NCBI GenBank assembly: GCA_916048095.2
Contig: OU696591.1
Span: forward strand, 1,100,001-1,164,000
Source of the DNA: Sacculina carcini
Lineage: Eukaryota; Arthropoda; Thecostraca; Sacculinidae
Length of the DNA: 64,000 bases
Direction: 5' to 3'
A model generated the notes under the pieces. It did not search any database. It saw nothing but the letters and a program-made list of their open reading frames with translations, and had not been told where the DNA came from. Both the position numbers and the translations under genes were made by a program. Positions 11,736 through 23,383 of the stretch are shown here, in pieces. Numbering within the stretch: position 1 is the first letter of the stretch; each line of letters opens with the position of its first letter.

Positions 11736-12952
11736 TTCTTATATTTATATATGTGTGTGTATATGTTCCTGTATTTGTGTGTATGTGCATTTGTGCGTGC
11801 GTGTGTGTATTTTGTGTGTAATTGGAAGGATCATATATATAACAGAAGGATAGTAAAAGTGTGTTTGTGTTTGTTTGTATAGAGTGACGCATGATTGTGG
11901 TTGTCGTGTAATGTTGGCCGTAGTCACGCTGGTGTTTGGGGCTGAGATATCCTACAAGATGGCCACGAGACAACTAATCTTCCTGCTTAATCCCTGTCAT
12001 CTTCTCACCGCCGTTCAGGTGCCATCCATATCTCTCTCTCTCTCTCTCTCTGTGTTTGATTCACTCTCTCTTCGTAAGTCTTGCTCTGCCTCCGTCATGG
12101 GGAAGAATCGGAGTCGACCGAACAAATGCGATATAATTGATGACGATAAATAAACCAAATGGTTAAATTGATTACACTATCTTGTATGTGTGTTTATGTG
12201 TTTGTGTATGGGTGTTTATGTGTGTGTATGTTTGTGTGTGTGTGTTTGTGTGTGTGTGTGTTTGTGTGTGCCCGTGTGTATTTGTGTTTGTGTGTGTGTG
12301 TTTGTGTAGATATTATTGCTGGTATTGCCGGGCAGTGTCCTGGTTACTGCCATGTTTCGTGTTCATGTCAACTTTATCAACGGAGCCGTACTGGCCCTGC
12401 TCTTTCCCGTCACCAACACGCGTCTGGTGCCTTCCTCTCTCCCTCTGCCTCTCTTTCTCTGCTTTTCCTGCCTCATACCTTGCTCGCTATGATTCGTTTC
12501 TCCTATGCGAAATTACATTTTATACCCGTTTCCTTATTTTTAATTTCTGCGTTTGTTCTTTCTATCGCTTCTTCTTGTTCGTGATTAATTTATTCTTTCC
12601 CGCCAATGCAATATGTTGATGGAATGTCAGTTAGATTACTTGTGTTTGTGTAGTTGATTTTTCATCTTAAATTGCTCCAGCTTATTCAACATTCAAGTCA
12701 AGTCAATTTTATGACAATTATTGTGTTGAACAATACGTTGTGATTCAGTTGCCGTTCGAGGCGGAGATCTACTGGCTTCAACACATTCTCATACTGATCG
12801 TACCCGTATTTCTTCTACGACACGGAGGTGACACAAACAAACACACACTGACACAAACACACACACACACACACACACTGACACACACACACACTGACAT
12901 ATACTGACACAAACACACACACACACTTATACACACTGACACAAACACACTG

Positions 12953-12998
<46 letters not shown>

Positions 12999-15673
12999 AC
13001 ACACAAACACACACTGACACAAACACACGCATATACACGTGTACAGTTTTGGGCTACGTAAATGTATAGCTTCATATATTTATACGCCATATTACAGGCC
13101 ACCTGATGGCTTATTGATAACTGCGCCTGAACGTAGTCTCACTATGCGACCACCAGTGCCTCATGAAGTGGTCTCGATATTGTGTGTGTGTTTGTGTTGC
13201 GTTGTTTTTGTGCAGTAAAGTCAGATGACAGCAGCACAACGTGTATTTTTAAGCACCAGTGCTCAGCAATCAAACATCATTCTTCCACAGACAACGCACA
13301 CATCGAACTATCTCCCCTGTATCGGCACACAAACACACATCAACATACATGTAAATGCACACACACACACACACACACCTGCCACAACGCTCAAATGCAA
13401 GGCGGGCCGAGTCAGCAAGCTGACGCTGCAAACATACACACACTCGCACACACAGACATACATATGCACGCGAATACGACACTCACTCACACCGCTCTGG
13501 CTAGATATACATCGGTCTAATATACTAACGCACTACAGTATGTTTTGACATTATTTATCTGTGTGTGTGTGTGTTTTTTTTATGTCAGGTGTGTATAATC
13601 TGGAGAAATTCGGCGACTTGAGCTGGAGTGTTTTCTCCACAGGAATTCAGTGTCTCTACAGCTATATTGTTCTACAAGGAGTGGCTCTGGTCGGTGCTGC
13701 CTTCCTCTCTCTCTCTCTCTCTCTCACTTTCTCTCATCCTCTCGCTGTGTGTTTAGAGCAAACAGGTGGAAATTACTACAAAAATTCTTTTTTTTTGTCA
13801 ATTCTTGTTTGCTTCTCTATGTTTGTGTTTGTGTGTGAGCGCTTTTGAGACGTTTACATTACACATGTCTCTTTTGTGCTGTCCTGTGTGTATGCGTGTG
13901 TGTGTGTGTAAGTGTAGGTATCGTGGGCCAATTTGAACGGAATGCTGTGTCCGAACATATCGGATCCGTTCTACGGCCAGTGGTACCGCGTGGCCATGTT
14001 TGTGCACCAATCACTCTTCATTCCCGTCTGCTCCAAACTGTTCTGCGCTCTCGCCGTCTGGCTAGTTGCTCAGGTAATATCACGTCACTTCACTTCACCA
14101 TATCACGTCACCATATCACGTCACCTTACGTCGACATATCACGTCACTTTACGTCACCATATCACGTCACTTCACGTCGTCATATCACTTGACTCCACGT
14201 CGCCATATCACGTCACTTCACGTCGCCATATCACTTCACTTTACGTCACCATATCACGTCACTTTACGTCGCCATATCACGTCACTTTACGTCACCATAT
14301 CACGTCACTTCACGTCACCATATCACGTCACTTCACGTCGCCATATCACGTCACTTCACGTCGCCATATCACTTCACTTTACGTCACCATATCACGTCAC
14401 TTTACGTCGCCATATCACGTCACTTTACGTCACCATATCACGTCACTTCACGTCACCATATCACGTCACTTCACGTCACCATATCACGTCACTTTACGTC
14501 GCCATATCACGTCACTTTACGTCACCATATCACGTCACCATATCACGTCACTTCACGTCACCATATCACGTCACTTCACGTCACCATATCACGTCACCAT
14601 ATCACGTCACTTCACGTCGACATATCACGTCACTTTACGTCGCCATATCACGTCACTTCACGTCACCATATCACGTCACTTCACGTCGCCATATCACGTC
14701 ACTTCACGTCGCCATATCACGTCACTTCACGTTACCATATCACGTCGCCATATCACGTCACTTCACGTCACCATATCACGTCACTTCACGTCGCCATATC
14801 ACGTCACTTCACGTCGCCATATCACGTCACTTCACGTCACCATATCACGTAACTTCACGTCACCATATCACGTCACTTCACGTCGCCATATCACGTCACT
14901 TTACGTCGCCATATCACGTCACTTCACGTCACCATATCACGTCACTTCACGTCGCCATATCACGTCACTTCACGTCACCATATCACGTCACTTCACGTCA
15001 CCATATCACGTCACTTCACGTTACCATATCACGTCACTTCACGTCACTATATCACGTCACTTCACGTCGTCATATCACGTCACTTCACGTCACCATATCA
15101 CGTAACTTCACGTCACCATATCACGTCACTTCACGTCGCCATATCACGTCACTTTACGTCGCCATATCACGTCACTTTACGTCGCCATATCACGTCACTT
15201 CACGTCACCATATCACGTCACTTCACGTCACCATATCACGTCACTTCACGTCACTATATCACGTCACTTCACGTCACTATATCATATGTTTGTATCCTCA
15301 TATCACGTCTTAACATAGTCATACATTTACGTATATATATCATGCGTTTACATCGTCATACCACGTCTTTACATTATTATATTACGTCAATTTACATCGT
15401 CATATCACAACCACGCCACGTCACCATATCGTGTGTGTTACACCCTCATATCACTCATTTACATCGTCATAATATGTCAATGTATTTACGTGGCTGTATT
15501 ACTTGAGCCAGCACCCGGCATGTTTGCTTTTGTCAATTCATTTCAAGTGTGTCTCGTCGAATACCTTTCATTTCAATGCATATATATGTGTGTGTGTATG
15601 TGTGTGTGGTCAGATGAGCTTGTACGACAAAAGTTGTAAATCGGCGCTGAATCACTTCTCAACCGCCACCAGT

Positions 15674-15704
<31 letters not shown>

Positions 15705-15859
15705 CTGCCACGCTCAACCAATACTCCACGCCGAATATGTGCGCTGATGCGCCACTGTGTGTCTCCTGCGGACGAGTGACGTCATCAGTGACGTCACCAA
15801 TGACATCATCAGCGCAACATGACCAACGCGATGTCGTGTACGTGAGAAACCGTCGCTAA
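10600..15859 (+). CDS. TMEM164: TMEM164 multipass membrane protein, seven coding exons
   Basis: Joining 10600-10817, 11883-12018, 12310-12426, 12749-12827, 13589-13689, 13918-14073 and 15614-15859 gives 1,053 nt (350 residues plus stop), with GT-AG junctions and compatible phases throughout. The product matches TMEM164, a multipass ER-membrane protein of the TMEM164/AIG1-like acyltransferase group, linked to ether-phospholipid synthesis. Diagnostic blocks are GGVDHNMPGNGGP, IFLLNPCHLLT, NGAVLALLFPVTNTRL, LPFEAEIYWLQHI and NGMLCPNISDPFYGQWYR. Conserved Asn-Pro-Cys-His and His (QHI) residues resemble the acyltransferase core. The last exon carries a run of ten Asn residues and a Ser/Thr-rich tail that I do not recognise from vertebrate TMEM164. 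Introns contain TG/CT repeats, a SINE and the 14.1-15.3 kb minisatellite. Confidence 0.9.
11298..11490 (+). repeat. SINE family V, 5'-truncated copy
   Basis: This copy runs from AGATATCAGTCATGTGTTG to CAGTGACAGCGAGCTGCACG-type sequence and ends in the family's GTCACTTGAGGCC 3' block. The tRNA head is missing. It is inserted in the first TMEM164 intron. Confidence 0.85.
12180..12308. repeat. TG repeat before TMEM164 exon 3
   Basis: Continuous (TG)n with TTTG variants ends in GTGTTTGTGTAG at the acceptor of exon 3, with no separate C/T polypyrimidine tract. Confidence 0.9.
12829..13035. repeat. CA repeat after TMEM164 exon 4
   Basis: (CA)n interspersed with CACTGACACA units starts immediately at the exon 4 donor (GTGACACAAAC). 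It is the reverse-complement type of the TG repeats at acceptors, so the intron RNA could fold CA against TG tracts. Confidence 0.9.
14074..15430. repeat. 23-bp minisatellite in the last TMEM164 intron
   Basis: About 50 tandem copies of a 23-bp unit, CACGTCACTTCACGTC plus GCCATAT (with GCC/ACC/GAC and TTTACG variants), run from the exon 6 donor to about 15290. Degenerate copies continue to about 15430. Because 23 is not a multiple of three and the unit lacks stops, two frames stay open for over 370 codons; these are not genes. Confidence 0.97.
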
Positions 15860-15869
15860 ACCGCCCCGA

Positions 15870-16090
15870 TACTATATCAGTGTGTATGTGTGTGCCAGTG
15901 TGTGTTATTGTGTGTATGTGTGTGTCAGTATGTGTTATTGTGTATGTCAGTGTGTGTGTTATTGTGTGTTATTGTGTGTGTGTCAGTGTGTGTTATTGTG
16001 TGTGCGTCAGTGTGTGTTGATGTGTGTGTGTCAGTGTGTGTTATTGTGTGTGTGTCAGTTTGTGTTATTGTGTGTGTCAGTGTGTAAGTA
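15870..16090. repeat. TGTGTTATTGTGTGTGTCAG minisatellite, block 1
   Basis: Tandem 20-bp-like units of TG sequence with TTATTG and TCAG interruptions lie just downstream of the TMEM164 stop, probably within its 3' UTR. Confidence 0.9.
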
Positions 16091-16192
16091 AGTAAAGCAA
16101 ATGGCATGTACAAAATAGAACAGTATACTTTTCACGATAGAACAGTATACTTTCTTACTATAGAATACTTTTCAGTACAAAATAGAACAAAC

Positions 16193-16760
16193 AGTGTGTG
16201 TTATTGTGTGTGTCAATGTGTGTTATTGTGTGTGTCAGTGTGTGTTATTGTGTGTGTCAATGTGTGTTATTGTTTGTTATTGTGTGTGTCAGTGTGTGTT
16301 GATATGTGTTATTGTGTGTGTCAGTGTGTGTTATTGTGTGTGTCAGTGTGTGTTATTGTGTTTGTCAGTGTGTGTTATTGTGTTTGTCAGTGTGTGTTAT
16401 TGTGTTTGTCAGTGTGTGTTATTGTGTTTGTCAGTGTGTGTTATTGTGTGTGTCAGTGTGTGTTATTGTGTTTGTCAGTGTGTGTTATTGTGTGTGTCAG
16501 TGTGTGTTATTGTGTGTGTCAGTGTGTGTGTCAGTGTGTGTTATTGTGTGTGTCAGTGTGTGTTATTGTGTGTCAGTGTGTGTTATTGTGTGTCAGTGTG
16601 CGTTATTGTGTGTGTCAGTGTGTGTCAGTGTGTGTTATTGTGTGTGTCAGTGTGTGTTATTGTGTGTCAGTGTGTGTTATTGTGTTTGTCAGTGTGTGTT
16701 ATTGTGTGTGTCAGTGTGTGTTATTGTGTGTCAGTGTGTGTTATTGTGTGTGTGGGTGAA
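16193..16760. repeat. TGTGTTATTGTGTGTGTCAG minisatellite, block 2
   Basis: The same unit as in 15870-16090 resumes after a 100-bp AT-rich insert that itself contains a short duplicated TAGAACAGTATACTT motif. About 28 copies are present. Confidence 0.92.
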
Positions 16761-18301
16761 TTTGTTCCTTGTTCGCAATGGTAAATTTTGTTCAAAATTC
16801 TGTTCAAACTTTGTCTTTTTCGTCCGTTTTTTCGTATTTATATTTTTTTAGTTTGGTTTTGCTTCGATTTTGTTTGGTTTTGGACAAAACTTTATTTAAT
16901 TTGCTATTTTTATGCTACTCTATATATGTTGCTTGTTTTTATATATTTTTTAAATGTCCGATTTCATTTTTGAATCGAGCTTTTTCAGTATTATTTTCTA
17001 GCTTTTTATGGCCTGTCAATTTTATGGACAATGATTCACCATTCTATCTTTATGTTTTATTGTGAATGCTGCCAGTTACCGACAGTGTTTGTAAAGTTGC
17101 CAGTTTCCATCGTTGAAATATCACCAAATTTTGTTTTAAACGAAATGTTGAACTTTTTTGTCGAATTCTTGTCAAACTGTGTATTCAATTGTGATCTCCT
17201 CTATCATCTCAGTGATTTTTTTCTAATATTTTTGTTTTGTTTTTATTTCGTCCAGTAGTGTTGTGAAGTGTATGTTTGCCCCGGCGAAGAAGGCAGGTGT
17301 TAATGTGGATTTTTAGCGCCGTGGATTTTTGATCTCGTAACTGTCTTTTCGGTACAAATGTCAACCGCGGTTTGTGTGTGTGTGTGTCAATGTGTGTGTG
17401 TTTTATGCTCGATTTAACGAGATGATTCGGTTCGGTTCACATCTGATGTGATACCACATCATTCGTGGTCAATTTTACTGCCGCTCTCATTCTCTGGCTC
17501 ATTCCTCCCTTGCTCTTCCTCTGCGTGTATTATTGTGTGTATTGACAGTACCTATTACTTGAATCACATATAGTGCCGTAGATATTGTATAGAGAGGTGC
17601 GTGAAGTGAGTATGCACGTGTTTTAATCATTGTTGCCAATTTCGAGCGGAATTTTGTTGTTGCGAGATTTCTCCAGCGATCCATCGATACTCTACGAGCT
17701 TTTTGTGTGTGGTTTTGGCTGTAGTTTCCCCTCTGTGCCGGCCATTTTATCATCTCAATCTCATCACATTCTTCCTGTAATTGATCCACTATTTTGCGTA
17801 GAGTCATTGCGTTGTGGTGATGTATCGTTTTATATTGTTTTTTTACGTTTGTTTTTCTATTCGCTTGCGTGGTTTTCTCAGGTTTCGCCGTTTCTCTTGT
17901 CGTACAATGGGCGCGTGTTGTTTTATCTGCTTGCGTATTATCGGTAGCTTGGTGGGTGGAATTCTTGGAATTCTAGGGGCGGTTAGTTACTGCTCACGAC
18001 CTCGAACAGGTTAATTTTCAGTATTGTTATATGTGCTAAGGAAAGGATTGTTACAATGTCTTCGCCGTTCTTGCCAGACACATTTCTCACCTCTTCGGGT
18101 TGTTATGCGCTGTTTTATTCTACTGCGTCAAATGTTTGTTACCAATTGGGTGTTTGCATTGTCTGCTATTATACTGTTGTATCTGTTAACTTTCTGCTAT
18201 GTCAATACACTGTATGTTTTCATTGTCTGTTTTTGAATTATGATCTTCTGCATTTTAGCCTTGCAAAGAAAATATATTCAACTCAGGTTTTGAGCGGAAT
18301 T
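16761..18301. other. AT-rich intergenic DNA
   Basis: T-rich, low-complexity sequence with no coding region I can support. One 35-codon Cys/Gly-rich frame near 17907-18014 has no detectable relative and is left uncalled. Confidence 0.5.
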
Positions 18302-18309
18302 ATCTAACA
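18302..18309. repeat. hAT target-site duplication, left copy
   Basis: ATCTAACA abuts the left terminal repeat and recurs exactly at 22860-22867 beyond the right terminal repeat. Eight base pairs is the hallmark duplication length of hAT transposition. Confidence 0.95.
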
Positions 18310-18436
18310 CAGGGGTCGGGTAACTTTTTTGGGTGTTACCCCAATGGAGTTTGTAGTAATATCAATTTACCCCCACGCTTGGAAGTACTCTGGTGGACAA
18401 ACCAGTTTACTTATATAATTCATGAATAGTAATAAA

Positions 18437-19652
18437 TAGGGCTGTCAAAAAAGTAACCTAAAAATCAGAAAAAAGTAACTTTATTTTCGAGAAAAAGTAA
18501 CCTAAAAAAGTAACCTAAAAATAACCTGAGTTTTAATGTTATTATCACTTTTGTATCGCTTTATCACATGTTTATCACGCCTTTGCTGATTAGTGCGCTA
18601 TATGAAATACACGGTTTGTTTGTTGTTTGTTTGTGAACATATAAAGTAACCTAATAACCAATAAAAAAAGTAACCTAAAAATAACCTTCAAAAAAGGTCA
18701 ATTTCTGTTTGCAGTTCTGAAGGAAGAAAATACACCAGTCCTTCTATCCTATTTCCGAGTTGGTACTATTTTTCCGTCCTCTCTCCGATCTGGCACCATT
18801 TTACATCAAACCACCATAAGTGACTTACCATAATTTTGCTAACTTCGAAAAAAGGAGCATAACCATCCAAATATAATTTCATGTGTAAGGCTAATACAAA
18901 TGCGAAATACACTAATTGCAAATGTAAATATTTGTAAATATCAAATAGCACGTACTACAGCTTGTATATTTGTGTGAGCGTAAACACTGCATGTGTGAAT
19001 GCCCCCGTCCTCCCATATGTAGCACCCTGTGCTCACAGTCTTATCAATGTAAAACGTGAGAAAATGGCGCTATCTCACGCCCTGAAAATCACGTTCTAAT
19101 TCCTGTTCAAGTAAATACGTACTGTCAAGTGCTACAGTGCAGTATCTGGTATAGAGAGCTCACACATCGTACTATACCACGCTCCAAACATCTCACGACA
19201 CCCTCCAGTTCGTGGACATTTTCTAAAATGGAATTACACTATCCTGCGTAACCAAAAACGTATATTTATCGAGTAGCACAGATATTAAGATGAATACCAA
19301 TTGCTAAATCCTAACAGCAGAAACTTTGACATTTCTTGATCTTCAGACCTAATAGTCCATCTCTTTTCCTATTTTATCCTCATATATACCGTTTTGTGCC
19401 TCTTATCTGCAAAAAGTCACCGAACTTCGTGGTTAACTTACCTAATAACAAGAAAAATACCAAAAGCTAACCTGACGGTAAAAAGTAACCTTAAAAGCAA
19501 AAAAAGTAACTTAACGATGGAAAAGTAACTTTTGGTAACTTAATAACTTTTTTAATAATTATCGTACACAACTTTTATATGCAGTTTTAGGTAGCTTATG
19601 AAAAAGTGACCTTTAGGTGAAAAAGTAACTTTATTAACTTTTGACAGCCCTA
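18437..19652. mobile_element. Nested non-autonomous hAT (MITE)
   Basis: The inverted termini are TAGGGCTGTCAAAA on the left and its complement TTTTGACAGCCCTA on the right, flanked by an exact 8-bp GTAATAAA duplication (18429-18436 and 19653-19660). The interior is non-coding and unusually rich in AAAAGTAACCT/AAAAGTAACTT repeats near both ends, i.e. subterminal repeats that could bind transposase. It inserted into the larger hAT element, so it is the younger of the two insertions. Confidence 0.93.
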
Positions 19653-19829
19653 GTAATAAATAAACAAAAAATGTATATTGGAAATAGTTTAATGGTGAAT
19701 TTCATCTATCATAGGGAAATTAAAGTCTGTTTTTGGCATGGAAACAAAACACAAGACAAATGTAGGAATCACATTTATAAACAGAAATAAAACACTCTTA
19801 GCGTTACATGGCACACAAGCAAAACCATG

Positions 19830-19910
19830 TACAGTCGGCCCTCCAAATAGCGGAATCGAAGGGACTGAGAAAAAGTTCCGCTATTTAGAGGTTTCCGCTA
19901 TTTGGAGGTG
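19830..19910. mobile_element. pogo/Tigger-like terminal hairpin fragment
   Basis: TACAGTCGGCCCTCC followed by AAATAGCGGAA is mirrored within 70 bp by TTCCGCTATTTGGAGG. TA-CAGT plus a GGCCCTCC block resembles pogo/Tigger termini. No transposase is associated, and it lies inside the hAT element. Confidence 0.45.
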
Positions 19911-20388
19911 TGCGCACAGCGGAAATACGCACAGCGGAAAAACAAAAATACGCGCAGCGGAAAACACGAATGCAGGTGTATAAATAAATGATACGGTACC
20001 CGCAACAGTCAAGCATGACTAATAGGCAGGTAACAATGAAGATGACATGCGTACACGACTGATAAACGGAAAACTGTACATGACACGACAAAAACACGAG
20101 ATAAAATAACACGCACATATACACACGCACATGCAAGCACAAATACGTCCGGTCGTGTACATTGTGACATTGAAAACAATCGCAAGTCGTGTAAAGCTAT
20201 ACAATATGTGAAATTCGCTGCATTAAATTTAAACAATTAGAAAACATTATACAGTGAAATTAATAGAAATAGCATGTGTGTCAGTGAAATATGTGTGTAC
20301 GCCACAGCACAAAAGAATTAAGAGAATATTGAAAACATTAATATTTTGACACCAGATTGAGGTTTTAAATATACTCATATAAGCTACC

Positions 20389-22065
20389 TCAGGCTTTGGA
20401 AAAATGATACTGTTTCATCTTGGATACAACAAAGTCGATATCAGGGGTTTTTGATGTTACTGCTACTAGGATGCTGTCTTCAGGATTCAACCGGCTTCTG
20501 TATTTGTTTTTTAAATTGACCAGGGTAGAAAAACCTTGTTCGCAAAGGTAGGTTGTTGCGAAAGGTAGTAGCATTTTAGTTGCTTCCATATGCGCAATTT
20601 TATAAGCCTTTGCAGTTTTTGACATCCAAAAACTTGAGAGATCATCCTTGTTCTCAAATTCCATTTTTGTTTCATTGCTGGAACGAAGTTCAATAATCTC
20701 TTCTGCCAATCCTTCAGGCTGTTTAGGCAAATCAGACAGCTCACTTTTGAAGGGATTTACAACCCAGCTGACAGCATGTGAATCAAGTTCTGGAAAATAA
20801 TCACAGAACCTATTTCTAAGTTTTGTCAGGTGCCTTGTGACTGTCTCCTTTATGTCACTAAAACTGCAGTCTTGACAGTCTTCCAAAAACTCTCCCAGTC
20901 TTGGAAAGGCAGCAGTCTTATTGACATTTACTTTTTGGTTCCAATACTGAAGCTTTGATACAAATGCTGAAATTTTTTCCTTTGCTAACAGGAGATTTAC
21001 TTTCTTTCCTTGCAGTTCCTTGTTCAATTCATTTACATGCCCAAAAATGTCAGCTAAATATGCAAAAAGAGCTAGCCAGGTTTTTTTTCTGAACTTTTCA
21101 TCACGAAACATCACGAACAAATCACGAAACATCCTCGTGTTTAGTGCATGCCCTTTTACAACATTGACTATCTTAACCACATCATTTAGCACAGCTGCCA
21201 CTTCTGGTTCCAAATTCTTCACAACCAATGCTTGGCGATGTATCATGCAATGGATGGCTAGAATATCTGGATTCTGTTGTTTGGCCAAAGCCACAAAACC
21301 ATTGACGTGACCAAGCATGGCCGGAGCTCCATCAACTGATACTGCAATACAATCTTCCCACTTCAAACCAATACTTGGTTTTTTGAAACATGCATCAACC
21401 ATATTGAACACATCAATACCACGAGTTCTCAACTCAAGAGGAGAACACAACAACATTTCTTCTTCGAATTCATCAAAGCCCCTGTATCGAATATATACCA
21501 TCAATTGGGAGTTGCTACTTACATCTGTAGTCTCATCAAGTTGAATGGCAAACTCTTTACTTTTTTTTACTGAAGAAATCACTTGTTCTCTCACATTTTC
21601 TGCCAAGATGGAAATTCTTTCTTTAATAACTCTAGCAGAAAAAGGTACTGTATTCATTTGATTAGCGACTTTCTGCCCACACATTATTTCTGCCATTTTT
21701 ACAGCCGCAGTCTTGATTAAGTCTTCACCAATAGTATGTGGTTTCTTGTTTCGAGCAACCAACCATGCCACTTCAAAACTAGCCATTGCAGCTGAACGTT
21801 GGTCAAACGTTGCACTCTTGTTACTTTCCAGTCTCTGTCTTTTGACTATTTTTTCCAGATTCTCAAAGTATTCCCGTGGTTTGGAAGACAGATGTGAATG
21901 AACCTGGTCCAAGTGTTTCTTCAGTTGATTCTTTTTGAAAGACTCGGTAGTCAGTACTTTCATACAAACGACACATTGAGGCTTCATTTGTCCTTTGTCC
22001 TCTATTTCTGTGAAGCCATAATTAAGGAACTCTGCCTGATATGTCTTTTTCCTTGCTGATGCCAT
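20389..22065 (-). CDS. hAT transposase with BED zinc finger
   Basis: The 558-residue protein starts MASARKKTYQAEF and has an N-terminal BED-type zinc finger (PQCVVCMKVL ... LKKHLDQVH). A transposase core follows with QLDETTDVS, SVDGAPAMLG and IHCMIHRQAL blocks, and a C-terminal hAT dimerisation region (LLPFATTYLCEQGFSTLVNLKNKYRSRL, in two parts). The closest family I know is ZBED5/SCAND3/FAM200-like hAT transposases, which cut and paste DNA between 8-bp duplicated targets. An in-frame extension to 22131 exists, but AATTTTCAG just before the ATG at 22063-22065 looks like a splice acceptor, so I prefer the shorter start. No stop or frameshift interrupts the domains, so the enzyme may be active. 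Confidence 0.93.
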   Translation of the reverse strand: MASARKKTYQAEFLNYGFTEIEDKGQMKPQCVVCMKVLTTESFKKNQLKKHLDQVHSHLSSKPREYFENLEKIVKRQRLESNKSATFDQRSAAMASFEVAWLVARNKKPHTIGEDLIKTAAVKMAEIMCGQKVANQMNTVPFSARVIKERISILAENVREQVISSVKKSKEFAIQLDETTDVSSNSQLMVYIRYRGFDEFEEEMLLCSPLELRTRGIDVFNMVDACFKKPSIGLKWEDCIAVSVDGAPAMLGHVNGFVALAKQQNPDILAIHCMIHRQALVVKNLEPEVAAVLNDVVKIVNVVKGHALNTRMFRDLFVMFRDEKFRKKTWLALFAYLADIFGHVNELNKELQGKKVNLLLAKEKISAFVSKLQYWNQKVNVNKTAAFPRLGEFLEDCQDCSFSDIKETVTRHLTKLRNRFCDYFPELDSHAVSWVVNPFKSELSDLPKQPEGLAEEIIELRSSNETKMEFENKDDLSSFWMSKTAKAYKIAHMEATKMLLPFATTYLCEQGFSTLVNLKNKYRSRLNPEDSILVAVTSKTPDIDFVVSKMKQYHFSKA

Positions 22066-22867
22066 CTGAAAATTGGAAAAAATCAATAACTTATTTATGT
22101 ATGAATCTATCACATCATCACATAACAGCAACTATTCTATAAACACAGATAATCAGGAATTAACCAAAATATTAACGCCACATAAAATGATAAACCACAC
22201 AATCCAAGCTGCCACCACCTTTCACTCCTTTTCTTCTTCCCCTTATCCAGGCCTTCCTTACCTATGAGCGTGGTCGTTCCTCCAGTAACACGTCAGGAAA
22301 AGTCAACACACGCCAGGACAACAACGCAAAAGCGGTCTCACTGAGGGTTAACAACAGTTTCAATACTGATCGACAGTAATGAACACGTTGACCGAGCTCC
22401 AATGCACCCCAAGACGCAACACGAGGCTAACTGCCAGAAATTGTACAAACGATCATATCGCCAATCAAGCACACAAACATACACACATTCATACAACGAT
22501 CATGTTGCACGAGCTTCACTGCCCGCAGCCATGTACGTTCACTCGCACACACCAACATACAGACACACTCACACGATGCTAACGCCACGCAGGGCTTGCG
22601 TACACTCATGAATCGCGCACGTGCAAACGTCATAGGCGTGCTCACACTACATACACACTGGCGGATGAAGCAGTTTCAATACTGGTATTTCTCTGTTTCC
22701 ATAGTTTTAAAGATCGTGGGATCCACGATGTATTCTTTTCTCCAACTTTCATATCAGTGTCCCTCATTTAGCACGTCCACATCCGTAGCACGTTCATTAC
22801 CCCCAAAAATGTGTAATTTACCCCAATTGGGGTAATTTACCCCTGTTCCCCGACCACTGATCTAACA

Positions 22868-23383
22868 AGTGATCGATTGGTATGATATGTCTATTCCGCT
22901 TATATATCTGTTAAACATTAATTGGCTGTTATGCAAGTTAAATTGTGTAAATGATGTTATTTATGTAATTTGTGTAATATTCAAATGTTTTAATGTCCTT
23001 GAGTTGTCATGGCAACGCATTGGTATAAGCAATTTGCACGGGAATTGGGGTTAGTTAGAAAAAGAACATGTGTGTCATGAGTGTGCTGATTTATTCGTGC
23101 TTGAATATATACACCTTTTTACTGCAACTTTAGCGACATAAATGCCCATTTACTAGGTGTATAAAATGGAAATACGGTGTACAAAAATTTGTTTGTGCAA
23201 TAATATTATCGTGCGATCACGATAAAAAATATTTAGTCATGCAAGCTGAGTTCTGCGACGAATATGTAGCACGTGCGGGATATCGCTGACCGACTGACGT
23301 TGGCTTGCATCAGATTTTGTCTGGAAGTTTGGTGGTTGGATTTATTTTTTGCAATAGATACCGGTGTAATTATTTAGAGCACC
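22868..23383. other. Upstream region of EIF2S2
   Basis: AT-rich DNA between the hAT element and the EIF2S2 start codon. It should contain the EIF2S2 promoter and 5' UTR, but no TATA box or initiator stands out. Confidence 0.45.

Larger units (their letters stand above)
18310..22859 (-). mobile_element. Complete autonomous hAT transposon (ZBED/SCAND3-like)
   Basis: The element has terminal inverted repeats CAGGGGTCGGGTAAC on the left and CAGTGGTCGGGGAAC (complemented) on the right, with two mismatches in 15. They are bounded by the exact 8-bp duplication ATCTAACA. It encodes one long transposase on the minus strand and contains a nested MITE at 18437-19652. Exact target-site copies and an unbroken transposase indicate a recent insertion. 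The termini match the CAGNGGTCGG pattern of the Buster/ZBED branch. Confidence 0.95.

Noticed and set aside
13933-15313. Overlapping open frames of 374 and 390 codons on the plus strand
   Set aside because: They are translations of the stop-free 23-bp minisatellite. Only the first 47 codons of one of them belong to a real TMEM164 exon.
15882-16851. Long Cys-Val-Ser open frames resembling cysteine-rich secreted proteins
   Set aside because: Periodic translation of the 20-bp TG minisatellite, with no signal peptide or non-repeat content.
17907-18014. Small 35-codon Cys/Gly-rich protein
   Set aside because: No splice or promoter context and no recognisable relative; length is within chance expectation.
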